DNA from: Streptomyces sp. AP-93
GTDB lineage: Bacteria; Actinomycetota; Actinomycetes; Streptomycetales; Streptomycetaceae
Assembly (NCBI RefSeq): GCF_022808175.1
Contig: NZ_JALGBX010000024.1
Location: 48,012-112,011 of the forward strand
Reading direction: 5' to 3'
DNA length: 64,000 nucleotides
The translations under genes were made by a program, and so were the position numbers. Positions 16,920 to 25,268 of the stretch are shown here, piece by piece. Within the stretch, counting starts at the first letter, position 1, and every line of letters begins with the position of its first letter. Under the pieces are notes generated by a model. It searched no databases and had not been told where the DNA came from. It worked only from the letters and a program-made list of their open reading frames with translations.

Positions 16920-17900
16920 CAGCCCCTTGGACTCCAGATAGGCCTTGGCGACATCCGCCGGCTTGGCGCGCTCGGCGTCGACCTTGCGGTTCAGCTCGAT
17001 CAGGTCGGCCGTGGTGAGCGCCTTGGTGATCTTGTCGAGGGCGGCCGCGATCTCGGGGGCGCCGGCGTCCTTGGCGTTGACCACCGGGAGCACGTTGTCG
17101 GCGTTCTGGAGCTTCTTGTCGTCCTCCAGCAGGACCAGGCCGAAGCTGTCCAGGGTGGCGTCCGTGGTGGTGGTGAGGACGAGCTGGTCGGCGCCGTCCT
17201 TCACCGCCTGCTTGGCCTGCGGGGTTCCGACGCCCTTGGGGTCAATACCGGAAACGTCGATTCCGTATGCCGACTTCAATCCGGGTGCGCAGAAGGGCCG
17301 CACCGCGCATTCGTCACCGGCCGCGATCTTCACCTTCAGACCGGACGTGCCCAGATCGGAAAGGGTCTTGAGATTGTTCTTCGTGGCGAATTCCTTGCTC
17401 ACCGCGAAGGCGTTCTGATCGACCGCCGAGCCCGCGGGAAGCGCCTTCAGCCCCAGCGGGGCCGCAAGCTTCTCCAGGGCCGCCACCGTCGCCGTCACAT
17501 CGCTCGACGCCACCGGCTTGTCCGTCGGCGCCTTGGAGCCGTTCACCTTGGCGTTGAGGAACTCCGCGAGGGTCGCCGCGTACTCCGGGACGATGTCGAT
17601 CTCGCCCTTCTCCAGCGACGGCTCGTACAGCTCGCGGTTGTTGACCGTGGTGATGGAGGTGCTGTAGCCGGCGTCCTTCAGGATCTGCGCGTACAGCTCG
17701 GCCAGCACGTTGGACTCGGTGAAGCCGGCGGCGCCGATCACCAGCTTGCCGCCCTTGCCGCCCTCGGACGACCCGGAGGCGGCGGCGGAGGAGCCCCCGT
17801 CCTTGGTCTTCTCCAGGCTGTCGCCGCCGCACGCGGCGAGCGATGCGGTCAGGGCGACCGCACCCAGGGCCGCGCCGAGGGCGCGCGTGGACTTGCTCAT
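16899..17900 (-). CDS. glycine betaine/osmoprotectant ABC transporter binding lipoprotein (OpuAC/ProX-like)
   Basis: 333 residues. A lipoprotein signal with lipobox SLAACGG is followed by an OpuAC-type solute-binding domain (LVIGAAGFTESNVLAELYAQIL near the start, EIDIVPEYAATLAEF, and TNDA-like substrate-loop regions). It captures quaternary-ammonium osmoprotectants outside the membrane for the permease pair encoded upstream. The ATG at 17900 has AAGGAG upstream. The final residues NLTRP and the stop codon fall inside the terminal hairpin of TnpB element 1: the TGA is the complement of the TTCA loop, so the element appears to have replaced the original C-terminal few codons. Confidence 0.85.
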   Translation of the reverse strand: MSKSTRALGAALGAVALTASLAACGGDSLEKTKDGGSSAAASGSSEGGKGGKLVIGAAGFTESNVLAELYAQILKDAGYSTSITTVNNRELYEPSLEKGEIDIVPEYAATLAEFLNAKVNGSKAPTDKPVASSDVTATVAALEKLAAPLGLKALPAGSAVDQNAFAVSKEFATKNNLKTLSDLGTSGLKVKIAAGDECAVRPFCAPGLKSAYGIDVSGIDPKGVGTPQAKQAVKDGADQLVLTTTTDATLDSFGLVLLEDDKKLQNADNVLPVVNAKDAGAPEIAAALDKITKALTTADLIELNRKVDAERAKPADVAKAYLESKGLVNLTRP

Positions 17901-17946
17901 CTCAATCTCCTTCAAGGGGTGGGCGAACGTGTCGGGGCAGCACCGC

Positions 17947-18612
17947 TCAGCGGGTGGCGGCACCCGGCAGCAGCCGGTCGGCCGCCACCAGCGCGCCCTC
18001 TACGAGCAGGGCCAGCGCCGCGACCAGCAGGGCGCCCGCGACGACCTGCGGGGTGTTGTACGTGTTGAAGCCGGCGGTGATGATCCGGCCCAGGCCGCCC
18101 TGGCCGACCATGGCGGCGATGGTGGCCGTGGCGATGACCTGGACGGCTCCGGAGCGCAGACCCGTCATCACCAGTCCGCGGGCGAGGGGCAGTTCCACCC
18201 TCCAGAAGAGCTGGCGGCCGGACATGCCCATGCCCCGCGCGGCCTCCACGACCGATCGGTCGACCTCGCGCATGCCGACGTAGGCGTTGGTCAGCAGCGG
18301 CGGGATCGCGAAGAGCACCAGCGCGGCGATGGTGGGCACGTACCCGGCATTGCGCAGCGGGGAGACCATGAACAGCGCCAGCACCGCGAAGACCGGGACG
18401 GCCCGCCCGATGTTGGAGACGTTGACGGCGAGGCCGCCGCCCTTGCCGAGGTGGCCCAGCAGCAGTCCGACCGGCAGGGCCACCGCGCAGGCCAGGGCCA
18501 GGGCGACCCCGCTGACGTACACGTGCTCCCCGAGCCGGTGCCAGACCCCGCTCTCCCCGGACCAGTTGGCCCCGTCGGCCAGCCAGTCCCAGGCCTGTCC
18601 CAGCACTCCCAT
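17947..18612 (-). CDS. osmoprotectant ABC transporter permease 2 (OpuCB/OpuCD-like)
   Basis: 221 residues with about five to six membrane helices and the binding-protein-dependent permease loop EAARGMGMSGRQLFWRVELP that contacts the ATPase. The ATG at 18612 overlaps the stop of permease 1 by one base (TGATG), and the binding-protein gene follows 46 nt after the stop, so the three form an operon. Together they should import glycine betaine, choline or related solutes under osmotic stress. Confidence 0.85.
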   Translation of the reverse strand: MGVLGQAWDWLADGANWSGESGVWHRLGEHVYVSGVALALACAVALPVGLLLGHLGKGGGLAVNVSNIGRAVPVFAVLALFMVSPLRNAGYVPTIAALVLFAIPPLLTNAYVGMREVDRSVVEAARGMGMSGRQLFWRVELPLARGLVMTGLRSGAVQVIATATIAAMVGQGGLGRIITAGFNTYNTPQVVAGALLVAALALLVEGALVAADRLLPGAATR

Positions 18613-19337
18613 CAGACGGCTCCCGCAGTGACGTCGGCGCCGCGGGTGGCACGCGGGGCGCGGGGCGCCCGGGTCACACGGGTCCAGGGCGTCAGCAGCC
18701 GCTGGAGGCCCAGCAGAGCCAGGTCGGCGACGAGCGCGAGGAGCACGCACAGGACCGAGGCGGTGAGCACCTGGGCCTTGAAGGAGCTGTTCACGGCGGG
18801 TGCGATGAGATTGCCGAGGCCGCCCTTGCCCACGATGGAGCCCACGGTCGTCAGCGCGACCGTGGAGACGGTCGCGATCCGCACGCCGGCCAACAGGGCG
18901 GGCAGCGCCAGCGGCAGCTCGACCTGCCACAGCAGCCGGCCCGGGCCGTACCCCATCCCGCGCGCGGCTTCCCGTACCTCCTCGGGCACGGCTTCGAGAC
19001 CGGCCAGCACGTTGCGCACGAGGATGGTCAGCGAATACAGCACCAGGCCGGTCACCACCAGCGCCGCCGAGAGCCCGAAGACCGGCAGCAGCAGGGAGAA
19101 CATGGCGAGCGAGGGCACCGTGTAGAGCAGCGTGGTGATGCCCAGCACGGGGGCCGCCCAGCGGCGGCCGCGGCGGGCCAGCAGCGCGAGCGGGACGGAC
19201 ACGGCGATGCCGATCAGCACCGACACGCCCGTGATCCACACATGTTCGAGGGTGGCGTCGGTGAGCTCCTGGGAGCGGGACGTGACGTACTCCCAGCAGA
19301 TCCAGTCGTTCGCCACCAGGCAGCTCTGCCCGGCCAT
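18612..19337 (-). CDS. osmoprotectant ABC transporter permease 1 (OpuCB-like)
   Basis: 241 residues with several membrane helices and the EAA-type loop REAARGMGYGPGRLLWQVELP. The N-terminus contains Cys and Trp residues (CLVANDWICWEY) before the first helix, as in OpuCB-like proteins. The C-terminal tail is Arg/Ala/Pro-rich (RVTRAPRAPRATRG). The ATG at 19337 has GAGGAG upstream. It is the first gene of the minus-strand operon. The ATPase gene lies divergently at 20908, and TnpB element 2 sits between them. Confidence 0.85.
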   Translation of the reverse strand: MAGQSCLVANDWICWEYVTSRSQELTDATLEHVWITGVSVLIGIAVSVPLALLARRGRRWAAPVLGITTLLYTVPSLAMFSLLLPVFGLSAALVVTGLVLYSLTILVRNVLAGLEAVPEEVREAARGMGYGPGRLLWQVELPLALPALLAGVRIATVSTVALTTVGSIVGKGGLGNLIAPAVNSSFKAQVLTASVLCVLLALVADLALLGLQRLLTPWTRVTRAPRAPRATRGADVTAGAV

Positions 19338-19577
19338 CGCTCCTCACCCCCCGTCACCGACCGTACGTAGGAGCGACCATAACCCCCGGCACCGACAATG
19401 GCCGGAATCCTTCGCACGCGGGCAACATGCCCTTCACCTGATTTCCCCCAGGGTGCCCCCGGGAGCCCGGGGAGGAATGGGTCCTTGGGGCGGAGGCGCG
19501 GAGCGCCGGAGTTCGGTTCGTAGCTGGTCTGACCTGATCTTTCGGCTGTTGTCAGCGGTCGGGGATAGGTTGTTGGG

Positions 19578-20807
19578 GTGACGATGACACCAATTGCGGA
19601 GGCGGCCGGGCATGCGCGGTGGACGTTCCGTGTGCGTGTGTCGTCCACCGGGCTCGCCGCGCTGCTGGGCGAGTGGGCTCGGTGCCGGTGGGTGTGGAAC
19701 GAGTGCTGTGCGAAGTCGAAGCAGACGCACGTGTGGAACAAGAACCGTCCCGAAGGCGCGGACCAGCGGACGTGTGGTCCGGCACAGCTCGACAAGATGC
19801 TGACCGAAGCCCGGAAGACGAACGGGTGGCTGCGTGAGGGAAGTTCGGTTCCGCAGCAGCAGTTGATCCGGGATTTCGGCAAGTCCAAGGCCAAGGCGCA
19901 CAAGGACATCCGGGAACGCCTGCCGATGCGGCAGCGGGCCGGGATGCCCAAGTGGAAGAAGAAGCGCGAGGCGCTGCCGTCCCTGAACTACACCCAGCGT
20001 GGCTTCCGGTTGAAGGACGGGCGCCTGCACCTGGCGGGCGGCATCGCCTTGACCGTGGTGTGGTCGCGCCGGCTGCCCGCCGATCCGTCCAGCGTGCGTG
20101 TCTACCAGGACAGCCTCGGCCACTGGTACGCGAGTTTCGTTGTTCCCACCGAGGTGCAGCCGCTCCCGGAGACGGGCCGCGTGATCGGTATCGACTGGGG
20201 TGTGAAGGAGACCGCGACCACCACATCCGACGACCACGACCTGCCGCACGCCGAGCACGGCAAGAGCGCGGCGCGGAAACTCGCGTGCTATCAGCGGATG
20301 ATGGCCCGCCGTAAGCCGCCGAAGGGCAAGCCCGGGTCGAAGGGATACCAGGCGGCGAAGCGGCAGGCGGCGAAGCTGTACAAGAAGGTGGCCCGGCAGC
20401 GGCAGGACGCCGGCCGTAAGTGGGCCAAGCGGGTGGTCCGCGACCACGACGCCCTGGCGGTGGAGGACTTCCGGCCGAAGTTCCTCGCCAAGTCCACCAT
20501 GGCCCGCAAGGCCGCCGACGCCGCCATCGGCGCCACTAAGACGGCTCTGATCGAGATGGGCCGAAAGCACGGTCGTGCCGTGCACCTGGTACACCCCGCG
20601 CACACCACGATGGACTGCGCGCAGTGCGGAGCGAGAACCAAGCACGCACTACCTCTCTCGGAACGAACCTACGCCTGCACCGCGTGCGGAGCCGTGTCCC
20701 CCAGGGACAAGAACTCCGCCCGCGTGATGCTGGTCCGGGCTGGTCTCAACCCGGCTAGTGCTGATCGTGGAAGACCAGGTGGGGCGCTGCCCCATCTGGC
20801 AGCGTGA
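19578..20807 (+). CDS. tnpB: TnpB-family RNA-guided nuclease (element 2, divergent subtype)
   Basis: 409 residues from the GTG at 19578; a TAGGTT -10-like box ends 6 nt before it, so translation may be leaderless. The RuvC triad is D206 (GIDWGVKETAT), E296 (LAVEDFRPK) and D377 (SPRDKNSA). Zinc-ribbon Cys are C347, C350, C367 and C370. The N-terminal half (WVWNECCAKSKQ, GMPKWKKKREALPSLNY) differs clearly from the tnpB genes at 15.7 and 34.4 kb, so it belongs to another branch even though the element ends are alike. It is co-oriented with the ATPase gene 100 nt downstream, so read-through could alter transporter expression. Confidence 0.9.
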   Translation: MTMTPIAEAAGHARWTFRVRVSSTGLAALLGEWARCRWVWNECCAKSKQTHVWNKNRPEGADQRTCGPAQLDKMLTEARKTNGWLREGSSVPQQQLIRDFGKSKAKAHKDIRERLPMRQRAGMPKWKKKREALPSLNYTQRGFRLKDGRLHLAGGIALTVVWSRRLPADPSSVRVYQDSLGHWYASFVVPTEVQPLPETGRVIGIDWGVKETATTTSDDHDLPHAEHGKSAARKLACYQRMMARRKPPKGKPGSKGYQAAKRQAAKLYKKVARQRQDAGRKWAKRVVRDHDALAVEDFRPKFLAKSTMARKAADAAIGATKTALIEMGRKHGRAVHLVHPAHTTMDCAQCGARTKHALPLSERTYACTACGAVSPRDKNSARVMLVRAGLNPASADRGRPGGALPHLAA

Positions 20808-20874
20808 GCTAGAAATCCCCGATCAGCCCTGAAGGGCGAGGAATCCCCTCCCTTCAGGGAGGGGAGGATGTCAA
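20725..20874 (+). ncRNA. candidate reRNA (omega RNA) of element 2
   Basis: Placed by analogy with other TnpB elements. It spans the 3' end of tnpB and two strong hairpins before AGGATGTCAA. The guide would begin at about 20875 (AAACGGACC...), just before the ATPase gene. Confidence 0.35.
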
Positions 20875-20907
20875 AAACGGACCCCGCGGGTAGGGAAAGA
20901 TGGCCGG

Positions 20908-21915
20908 GTGATCCGATTCGAGCACGTGACCAAGCGCTACCCCGACGGGACCACGGCCGTCGCAGACCTGTCCTTCGAGGTCGCCGAGGGCGAACTGGTC
21001 ACCCTGGTGGGGCCGTCCGGCTGCGGCAAGACGACCACCATGAAGATGGTCAACCGGCTCATCGAGCCGACCTCCGGCCGGATCCTCCTGAACGGCGAGG
21101 ACATCGCCGCCGCCGACCCGGTCGAACTGCGCCGCCGCATCGGCTACGTCATCCAGCAGGTCGGGCTCTTCCCCCACAAGACGGTGCTGGAGAACACGGC
21201 CACCGTGCCGCAGCTCATCGGCACCCCGAAGGCCAAGGCCCGCGCGCGGGCCGCGGAGCTCCTCGAACTGGTCGGACTGGACCCGGCCGTCTACGGGGGC
21301 CGCTACCCGGAGCAGCTCTCCGGCGGGCAGCGCCAGCGCGTCGGCGTGGCCCGGGCGCTCGCCGCGGACCCGCCGGTGCTGCTGATGGACGAGCCGTTCG
21401 GCGCGGTGGACCCGGTGGTGCGCGAGCGGCTGCAGAACGAGTTCCTGACGCTCCAGCGGACCGTGCGCAAAACGATCCTGCTGGTCACGCACGACCTGGA
21501 GGAGGCGGTCCGGCTCGGGGACCGCATCGCGGTCTACGGAGCGGGCACCATCGAGCAGTTCGCCCGCCCGGCGCAGGTGCTGGGCGCCCCGGCGACCGAC
21601 TACGTGGCCGGGTTCGTCGGCGCCGACCGCGGGCTGAAGCGGCTCGCGGTCACACCGGTGGCGCAGGCGGACCTGGCCGACCCGGCCGACCTGACCGACC
21701 CGGCCGACCCGGCCGACCCGGCCTCCGCCGACGGAAAGGCCCCCACCGCCGGAGTGGCGCTGGGGGCCAGTCTGCGCGAGGCGCTCGCGCTGCTGCTCCA
21801 GGAGGACTCGGGGCGGATCGGGGTCACGGATCCCGACTCCGGCGAGCTGATCGGCGTACTCACCCCGGAAGGGGTGCACCGGGCCCTGCGCCGGGCCCGG
21901 TTGCAGGAGGCCTGA
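20908..21915 (+). CDS. osmoprotectant ABC transporter ATP-binding protein (OpuCA/ProV-like)
   Basis: 335 residues. Walker A GPSGCGKTT, Q-loop VIQQVGLFPHKTV, signature LSGGQRQRVG, Walker B PVLLMDEPFG and H-loop LVTHDLEEA are all present. The C-terminal ~90 residues include a single CBS-like regulatory module (LREALALLLQEDSGRIGVTDPDSGELIGVLTPEG) after a low-complexity linker built from ADPADLTDPADPADPA. It powers the permease/binding-protein set encoded on the opposite strand. The GTG at 20908 is chosen at the conserved start MIRFEHVTKRY; only a weak GGGAAAG is visible upstream. Its native promoter region is now occupied by TnpB element 2. Confidence 0.87.
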   Translation: MIRFEHVTKRYPDGTTAVADLSFEVAEGELVTLVGPSGCGKTTTMKMVNRLIEPTSGRILLNGEDIAAADPVELRRRIGYVIQQVGLFPHKTVLENTATVPQLIGTPKAKARARAAELLELVGLDPAVYGGRYPEQLSGGQRQRVGVARALAADPPVLLMDEPFGAVDPVVRERLQNEFLTLQRTVRKTILLVTHDLEEAVRLGDRIAVYGAGTIEQFARPAQVLGAPATDYVAGFVGADRGLKRLAVTPVAQADLADPADLTDPADPADPASADGKAPTAGVALGASLREALALLLQEDSGRIGVTDPDSGELIGVLTPEGVHRALRRARLQEA

Positions 21916-21928
21916 CCTCTCTGCCGCC

Positions 21929-23035
21929 TTACGCCTGGATCCTGCCGCTCATCCACACCAGCATCGGCGGGATCTCGCGGCGCCAGGTGTTGAAGTTGTG
22001 GCCACCGCTGTCGAGGATGATCGAGGAGACCCGGTCCGGGCCCTTGACCAGCTTGATGAACTTCTTCGTGCCGGCGAGGTTCGGCTCGCCCTTCTCGCTG
22101 CTGGTGACCAGGAACGACGTACCGGACGGCTGCTTGGCCTTCACCGACTCCAGCACGTTCGCACGCGCCTTCAGCTTCGCGTCCCCGTGGAAGAGGTCAC
22201 CGGTCGTCGGGTCGTCCGCGGCCTCGTAGTACGCGGACAGCCCCGCGGCGGCACCGAAGGTCTTCGGGTAGAGCGCGGCGATCTTCAGGGCGCAGTAACC
22301 GCCCGTGGAGTTGCCGATGAAGCCCATGTTCTCGGGCTTCTTGCCGACCCGGAAGGTGTTCTGGATGGCGCGGGGAAGGTCCTGGCCGTAGAAGGTCTCG
22401 GTCTGCGGGCCACCGGGTATGTCCACGCACTCGGTGTCGCGCGAGCCCGGGGTCGGACGGAGCATGACCAGGATCATCGGCTTCATCTTGCCCGTCTTGG
22501 CCTGCCTGAAGGCCGTCATCGGGTAGTCGAGCCCTTTGATCAGGTTCTCCGCCATGCCCGGGTAGCCCGTGAGGACGATGGAGGCCGGGAAGTTCTGGTC
22601 CTTGTGCTGCGGCTGGAAGTACTCCGGCGGCAGCCACACGAAGCCGGTCGTCGTTATCTTCGACTTCTGGCCGGTTATCGCCACTTTCAGGATCTGCCCG
22701 CCGACGGGCGGCTTGGCGCCGCCGGGCACGTCGAGCTGCTGCTTGTCGACGACCTTGATGTCGGCACTGCTCATCGAGTGGTCGACGACCTTGCCGATCG
22801 AGGTCTCCTGGCCGAAGAGGTCGGCCCAGGACCCGTAGAACAGGAACGACTTGTTCGCGCCGAGACCGATCGCCGCGAACAGCGCCAGCTGCGTCGCCAG
22901 CAGGAGGGCGATCCGGCCGAGGACCGAGCGCCAGGAGCGGCCCGAGAGCTTCGGCCAGAACCACACCGTGGCCGCGAACAGCAGCACACCGACAAGGACG
23001 GCCAGCGCCAGAACCGTATTACTGGTGAGACCCAT
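21929..23035 (-). CDS. membrane-anchored esterase (alpha/beta hydrolase, antigen 85/esterase D-like)
   Basis: 368 residues. Two N-terminal hydrophobic helices (~7-27 and ~41-60) anchor it, and an esterase domain lies outside the membrane. The nucleophile elbow is GNSTGGYCA, and the likely catalytic His is in DSGGHNFNTW. Strand motifs PASIVLTGYPGMAENL and PMILVMLRPTPG fit the putative-esterase family that includes mycolyltransferase-type enzymes. The substrate is unknown. It is convergent with the transporter ATPase and divergent from the lysyltransferase-like gene; an unusual run of eight T lies in that 151-nt gap (23068-23075). Confidence 0.78.
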   Translation of the reverse strand: MGLTSNTVLALAVLVGVLLFAATVWFWPKLSGRSWRSVLGRIALLLATQLALFAAIGLGANKSFLFYGSWADLFGQETSIGKVVDHSMSSADIKVVDKQQLDVPGGAKPPVGGQILKVAITGQKSKITTTGFVWLPPEYFQPQHKDQNFPASIVLTGYPGMAENLIKGLDYPMTAFRQAKTGKMKPMILVMLRPTPGSRDTECVDIPGGPQTETFYGQDLPRAIQNTFRVGKKPENMGFIGNSTGGYCALKIAALYPKTFGAAAGLSAYYEAADDPTTGDLFHGDAKLKARANVLESVKAKQPSGTSFLVTSSEKGEPNLAGTKKFIKLVKGPDRVSSIILDSGGHNFNTWRREIPPMLVWMSGRIQA

Positions 23036-23186
23036 GAGCAGTCAGTCGACTTTCTATGGCAGGACTATTTTTTTTCTCGAGGAAGAGTGAACCCGCTCCC
23101 CTTCGATGTCGTCCTAGTGGACGCACCACCCAACGAAGGCCCAGCGGCCTTCGGCCACATGATCTCTCGCGGAGCAACGGGAAGCG

Positions 23187-25043
23187 ATGTCTAGCAGGAT
23201 AGATGGCGATAAGTCGGGACAGGTTCCGAAGCCTGTCAGCCGAATCCTCCGAGGCCCACGACCGGAGTCCGTCCCCGGAATCGTCGGCACCGCCGTCACG
23301 GTCGTCGGCCTGCTGGACATCGCCGCGGGAGTCTTCCCGCGCTTCCGGCACAGCCGCATCCACGCGGTCACCGAAGTGCTGCCCGGCTCCGTCGGCCCGT
23401 TCGCGGCCGCCCTGGCCCTCAGCGCCGGCGTCCTGCTGCTGCTGCTCGCCCACGGGCTCAAGCGCCGCAAGCGCCGCGCCTGGCGGGCCGCGGTGGTACT
23501 GCTGCCGGCCGGCGCCGTCGCGCAGTTCACGTACCGCCACTCGATCCTCGGCGTGGTCATCGCGGCGGTGCTCCTGGCGCTCCTGCTGCGCCACCAGAAT
23601 GAATTCAAGGCACTGCCCGACCCGCGCAGCCGCTGGAAGGCGCTCGCCAACTTCGTGCTGATGAGCGCGGGCTCCATCGGCCTCGGTCTGGTCATCGTCA
23701 ACTCGCACCCCGGCCGCGTTGTAGGCAATCCGGGTGTTTATGAACAGATCAGCCACGTCGTCTACGGCCTCTTCGGCTTCGAGGGCCCCGTCGACTACGC
23801 CGGCCGGGTCTCCTGGACCGTCGGCTACTCGCTGGGCGCCCTCGGCATGCTGACCGCCGTCACCACCATCTACCTGGCCTTCCGCCCCGAGCACCCGGCC
23901 GCCCGGCTCACCGCCGACGACGAGGTCAAGCTCCGCGAGCTGCTCGCCCGGCACGGCGGCCGCGACTCGCTGGGCCACTTCGCGCTCCGCCGCGACAAGG
24001 CCGTCGTCTTCTCCCCCAGCGGCAAGGCCGCCGTCACCTACCGCGTCGTCTCCGGCGTGATGCTCGCCTCCGGCGACCCGGTCGGCGACGTCGAGGCCTG
24101 GCCCGGCGCCATCGAGCGGTTCATGGAGGAGGCCAAGACCCACTCCTGGACCCCCGCCGTCATGGGCTGCAGCGAGACCGGCGGCGAGGTCTGGACCCGC
24201 GAGACCGGTCTCGACGCCCTGGAGCTCGGGGACGAGGCGATCGTCGACGTCAAAGACTTCTCCCTCTCGGGCCGGGCGATGCGCAACGTCCGGCAGATGG
24301 TGAAGCGCATCGAACGCAACGGCTACACCACCAAGGTCCGCCGGGTCAGCGAGCTGACCGAGACCGAGCTGGAGCGGGTGCGCGGCGCCGCCGACGCCTG
24401 GCGCGGCACCGACACCGAACGCGGCTTCTCCATGGCGCTCGGCCGCGTCGGCGACCCCGGCGACGGCGACTGCTACATCGCCACCGCGCACCGCGTCGAG
24501 GAGGGCGACACCTCCCCCTTCGGCGACCTCAAAGCCGTCCTGCACTTCGTCCCGTGGGGCAAGGACGGCATGTCGCTGGAGCTGATGCGCCGCGACCGCG
24601 CCGCCGACCCCGGCATGAACGAGCTGCTGATCGTCGCCTCCCTGGAGGCCGCCCCGGCGCTCGGCATCGAAAAGGTCTCCCTGAACTTCGCGATGTTCCG
24701 CTCGGCCCTGGCCCGCGGCGAGAAGATCGGCGCCGGCCCGGTCCTGCGGATGTGGCGCAGCCTGCTGGTGTTCCTCTCGCGCTGGTTCCAGATCGAGTCG
24801 CTGTACAAGTTCAACGCGAAGTTCCGCCCCCGCTGGGAGCCCCGCTTCGTGGTCTTCCGCACCACCCGGGACCTGCCCCGCATCGGCTTCGCCGCGATGC
24901 AGGCCGAGGGCTTCGTCACCCTCGCCCTGCCCCGCCTGTTCGCCGGCCGCCGCCGCCCCAAGCCGGTCCGCACCTGCGCCCATCACCGCGTCCACCCCGC
25001 AGCCCTCCCCACCCAGGCAGAACGCGAAGCCCAGGCCGCCTGA
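23187..25043 (+). CDS. DUF2156 lysylphosphatidylglycerol synthase-like membrane protein
   Basis: 618 residues. Five or more hydrophobic segments in the first ~240 residues precede a soluble DUF2156 (MprF-type aminoacyl-transfer) domain with VFSPSGKAAVTYRVVSGVMLASGDPVGD and MSLELMRRDRAADPGMNELLI. Related proteins attach lysine or another amino acid to phosphatidylglycerol and lower the negative charge of the membrane. No tRNA-synthetase domain is fused here, unlike LysX of mycobacteria. The ATG at 23187 has GGAGCAACGGGAAG upstream. It precedes folP, separated by a REP element. Confidence 0.75.
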   Translation: MSSRIDGDKSGQVPKPVSRILRGPRPESVPGIVGTAVTVVGLLDIAAGVFPRFRHSRIHAVTEVLPGSVGPFAAALALSAGVLLLLLAHGLKRRKRRAWRAAVVLLPAGAVAQFTYRHSILGVVIAAVLLALLLRHQNEFKALPDPRSRWKALANFVLMSAGSIGLGLVIVNSHPGRVVGNPGVYEQISHVVYGLFGFEGPVDYAGRVSWTVGYSLGALGMLTAVTTIYLAFRPEHPAARLTADDEVKLRELLARHGGRDSLGHFALRRDKAVVFSPSGKAAVTYRVVSGVMLASGDPVGDVEAWPGAIERFMEEAKTHSWTPAVMGCSETGGEVWTRETGLDALELGDEAIVDVKDFSLSGRAMRNVRQMVKRIERNGYTTKVRRVSELTETELERVRGAADAWRGTDTERGFSMALGRVGDPGDGDCYIATAHRVEEGDTSPFGDLKAVLHFVPWGKDGMSLELMRRDRAADPGMNELLIVASLEAAPALGIEKVSLNFAMFRSALARGEKIGAGPVLRMWRSLLVFLSRWFQIESLYKFNAKFRPRWEPRFVVFRTTRDLPRIGFAAMQAEGFVTLALPRLFAGRRRPKPVRTCAHHRVHPAALPTQAEREAQAA

Positions 25044-25059
25044 GCCCTCTCCGGGGCCA

Positions 25060-25203
25060 AATATCCAGCCCCGCCGGCGTTTGGCGCGGGGGTCCGGGGG
25101 CGGAGCCCCCGAAGGGGGTCGGGGCGCAGCCCCGAAGGCGGTCCGGGCGCAGCCCGGGGAACGGAGGAAGGGCGGGGCGGGGAGCAGCCCGCGCAGCGGC
25201 ACC
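25060..25203. repeat. REP-like palindromic element
   Basis: It starts ATCCAGCCCCGCCGGCGTTT, followed by GGCGCGGG, a variant core that lacks the GA. Short inverted repeats follow in series (GGGGGCGGAGCCCCC, GGGGCGCAGCCCC, CCGGGCGCAGCCCGG), then ACGGAGGAAGGGCGGG and GCGCAGCGGC, the same outer modules as at 5347-5583. Confidence 0.75.
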
Positions 25204-25268
25204 CCGGCCGGCCACCGCTCGGCCCCGGCCAGGGCAAGGGCAGGGCCCCGGGCCCTACCCTGGGAACC

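Larger units (their letters stand above)
19433..20874 (+). mobile_element. solitary TnpB element 2 (IS605/IS1341-type, no TnpA)
   Basis: The left flank is TTCAC (19433-19437), then CCCAGGGTGCCCC, a foldback CCCCGGG-AG-CCCGGGG and GGAATGGGTCCTTGGGGCGG, matching element 3 block by block. The right end has two hairpins, GCCC-TGAA-GGGC (20826-20837) and CCCCTCCC-TTCA-GGGAGGGG (20845-20864), then AGGATGTCAA. The only gene is tnpB. It lies between the divergent permease and ATPase genes of the osmoprotectant transporter. Confidence 0.68.

Noticed and set aside
15516..20874. Composite transposon formed by TnpB elements 1 and 2 around the transporter genes
   Set aside because: The two elements carry different TnpB types, have no TnpA, and the transporter ATPase gene lies outside the bracket. 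Chance insertion on both sides is simpler.
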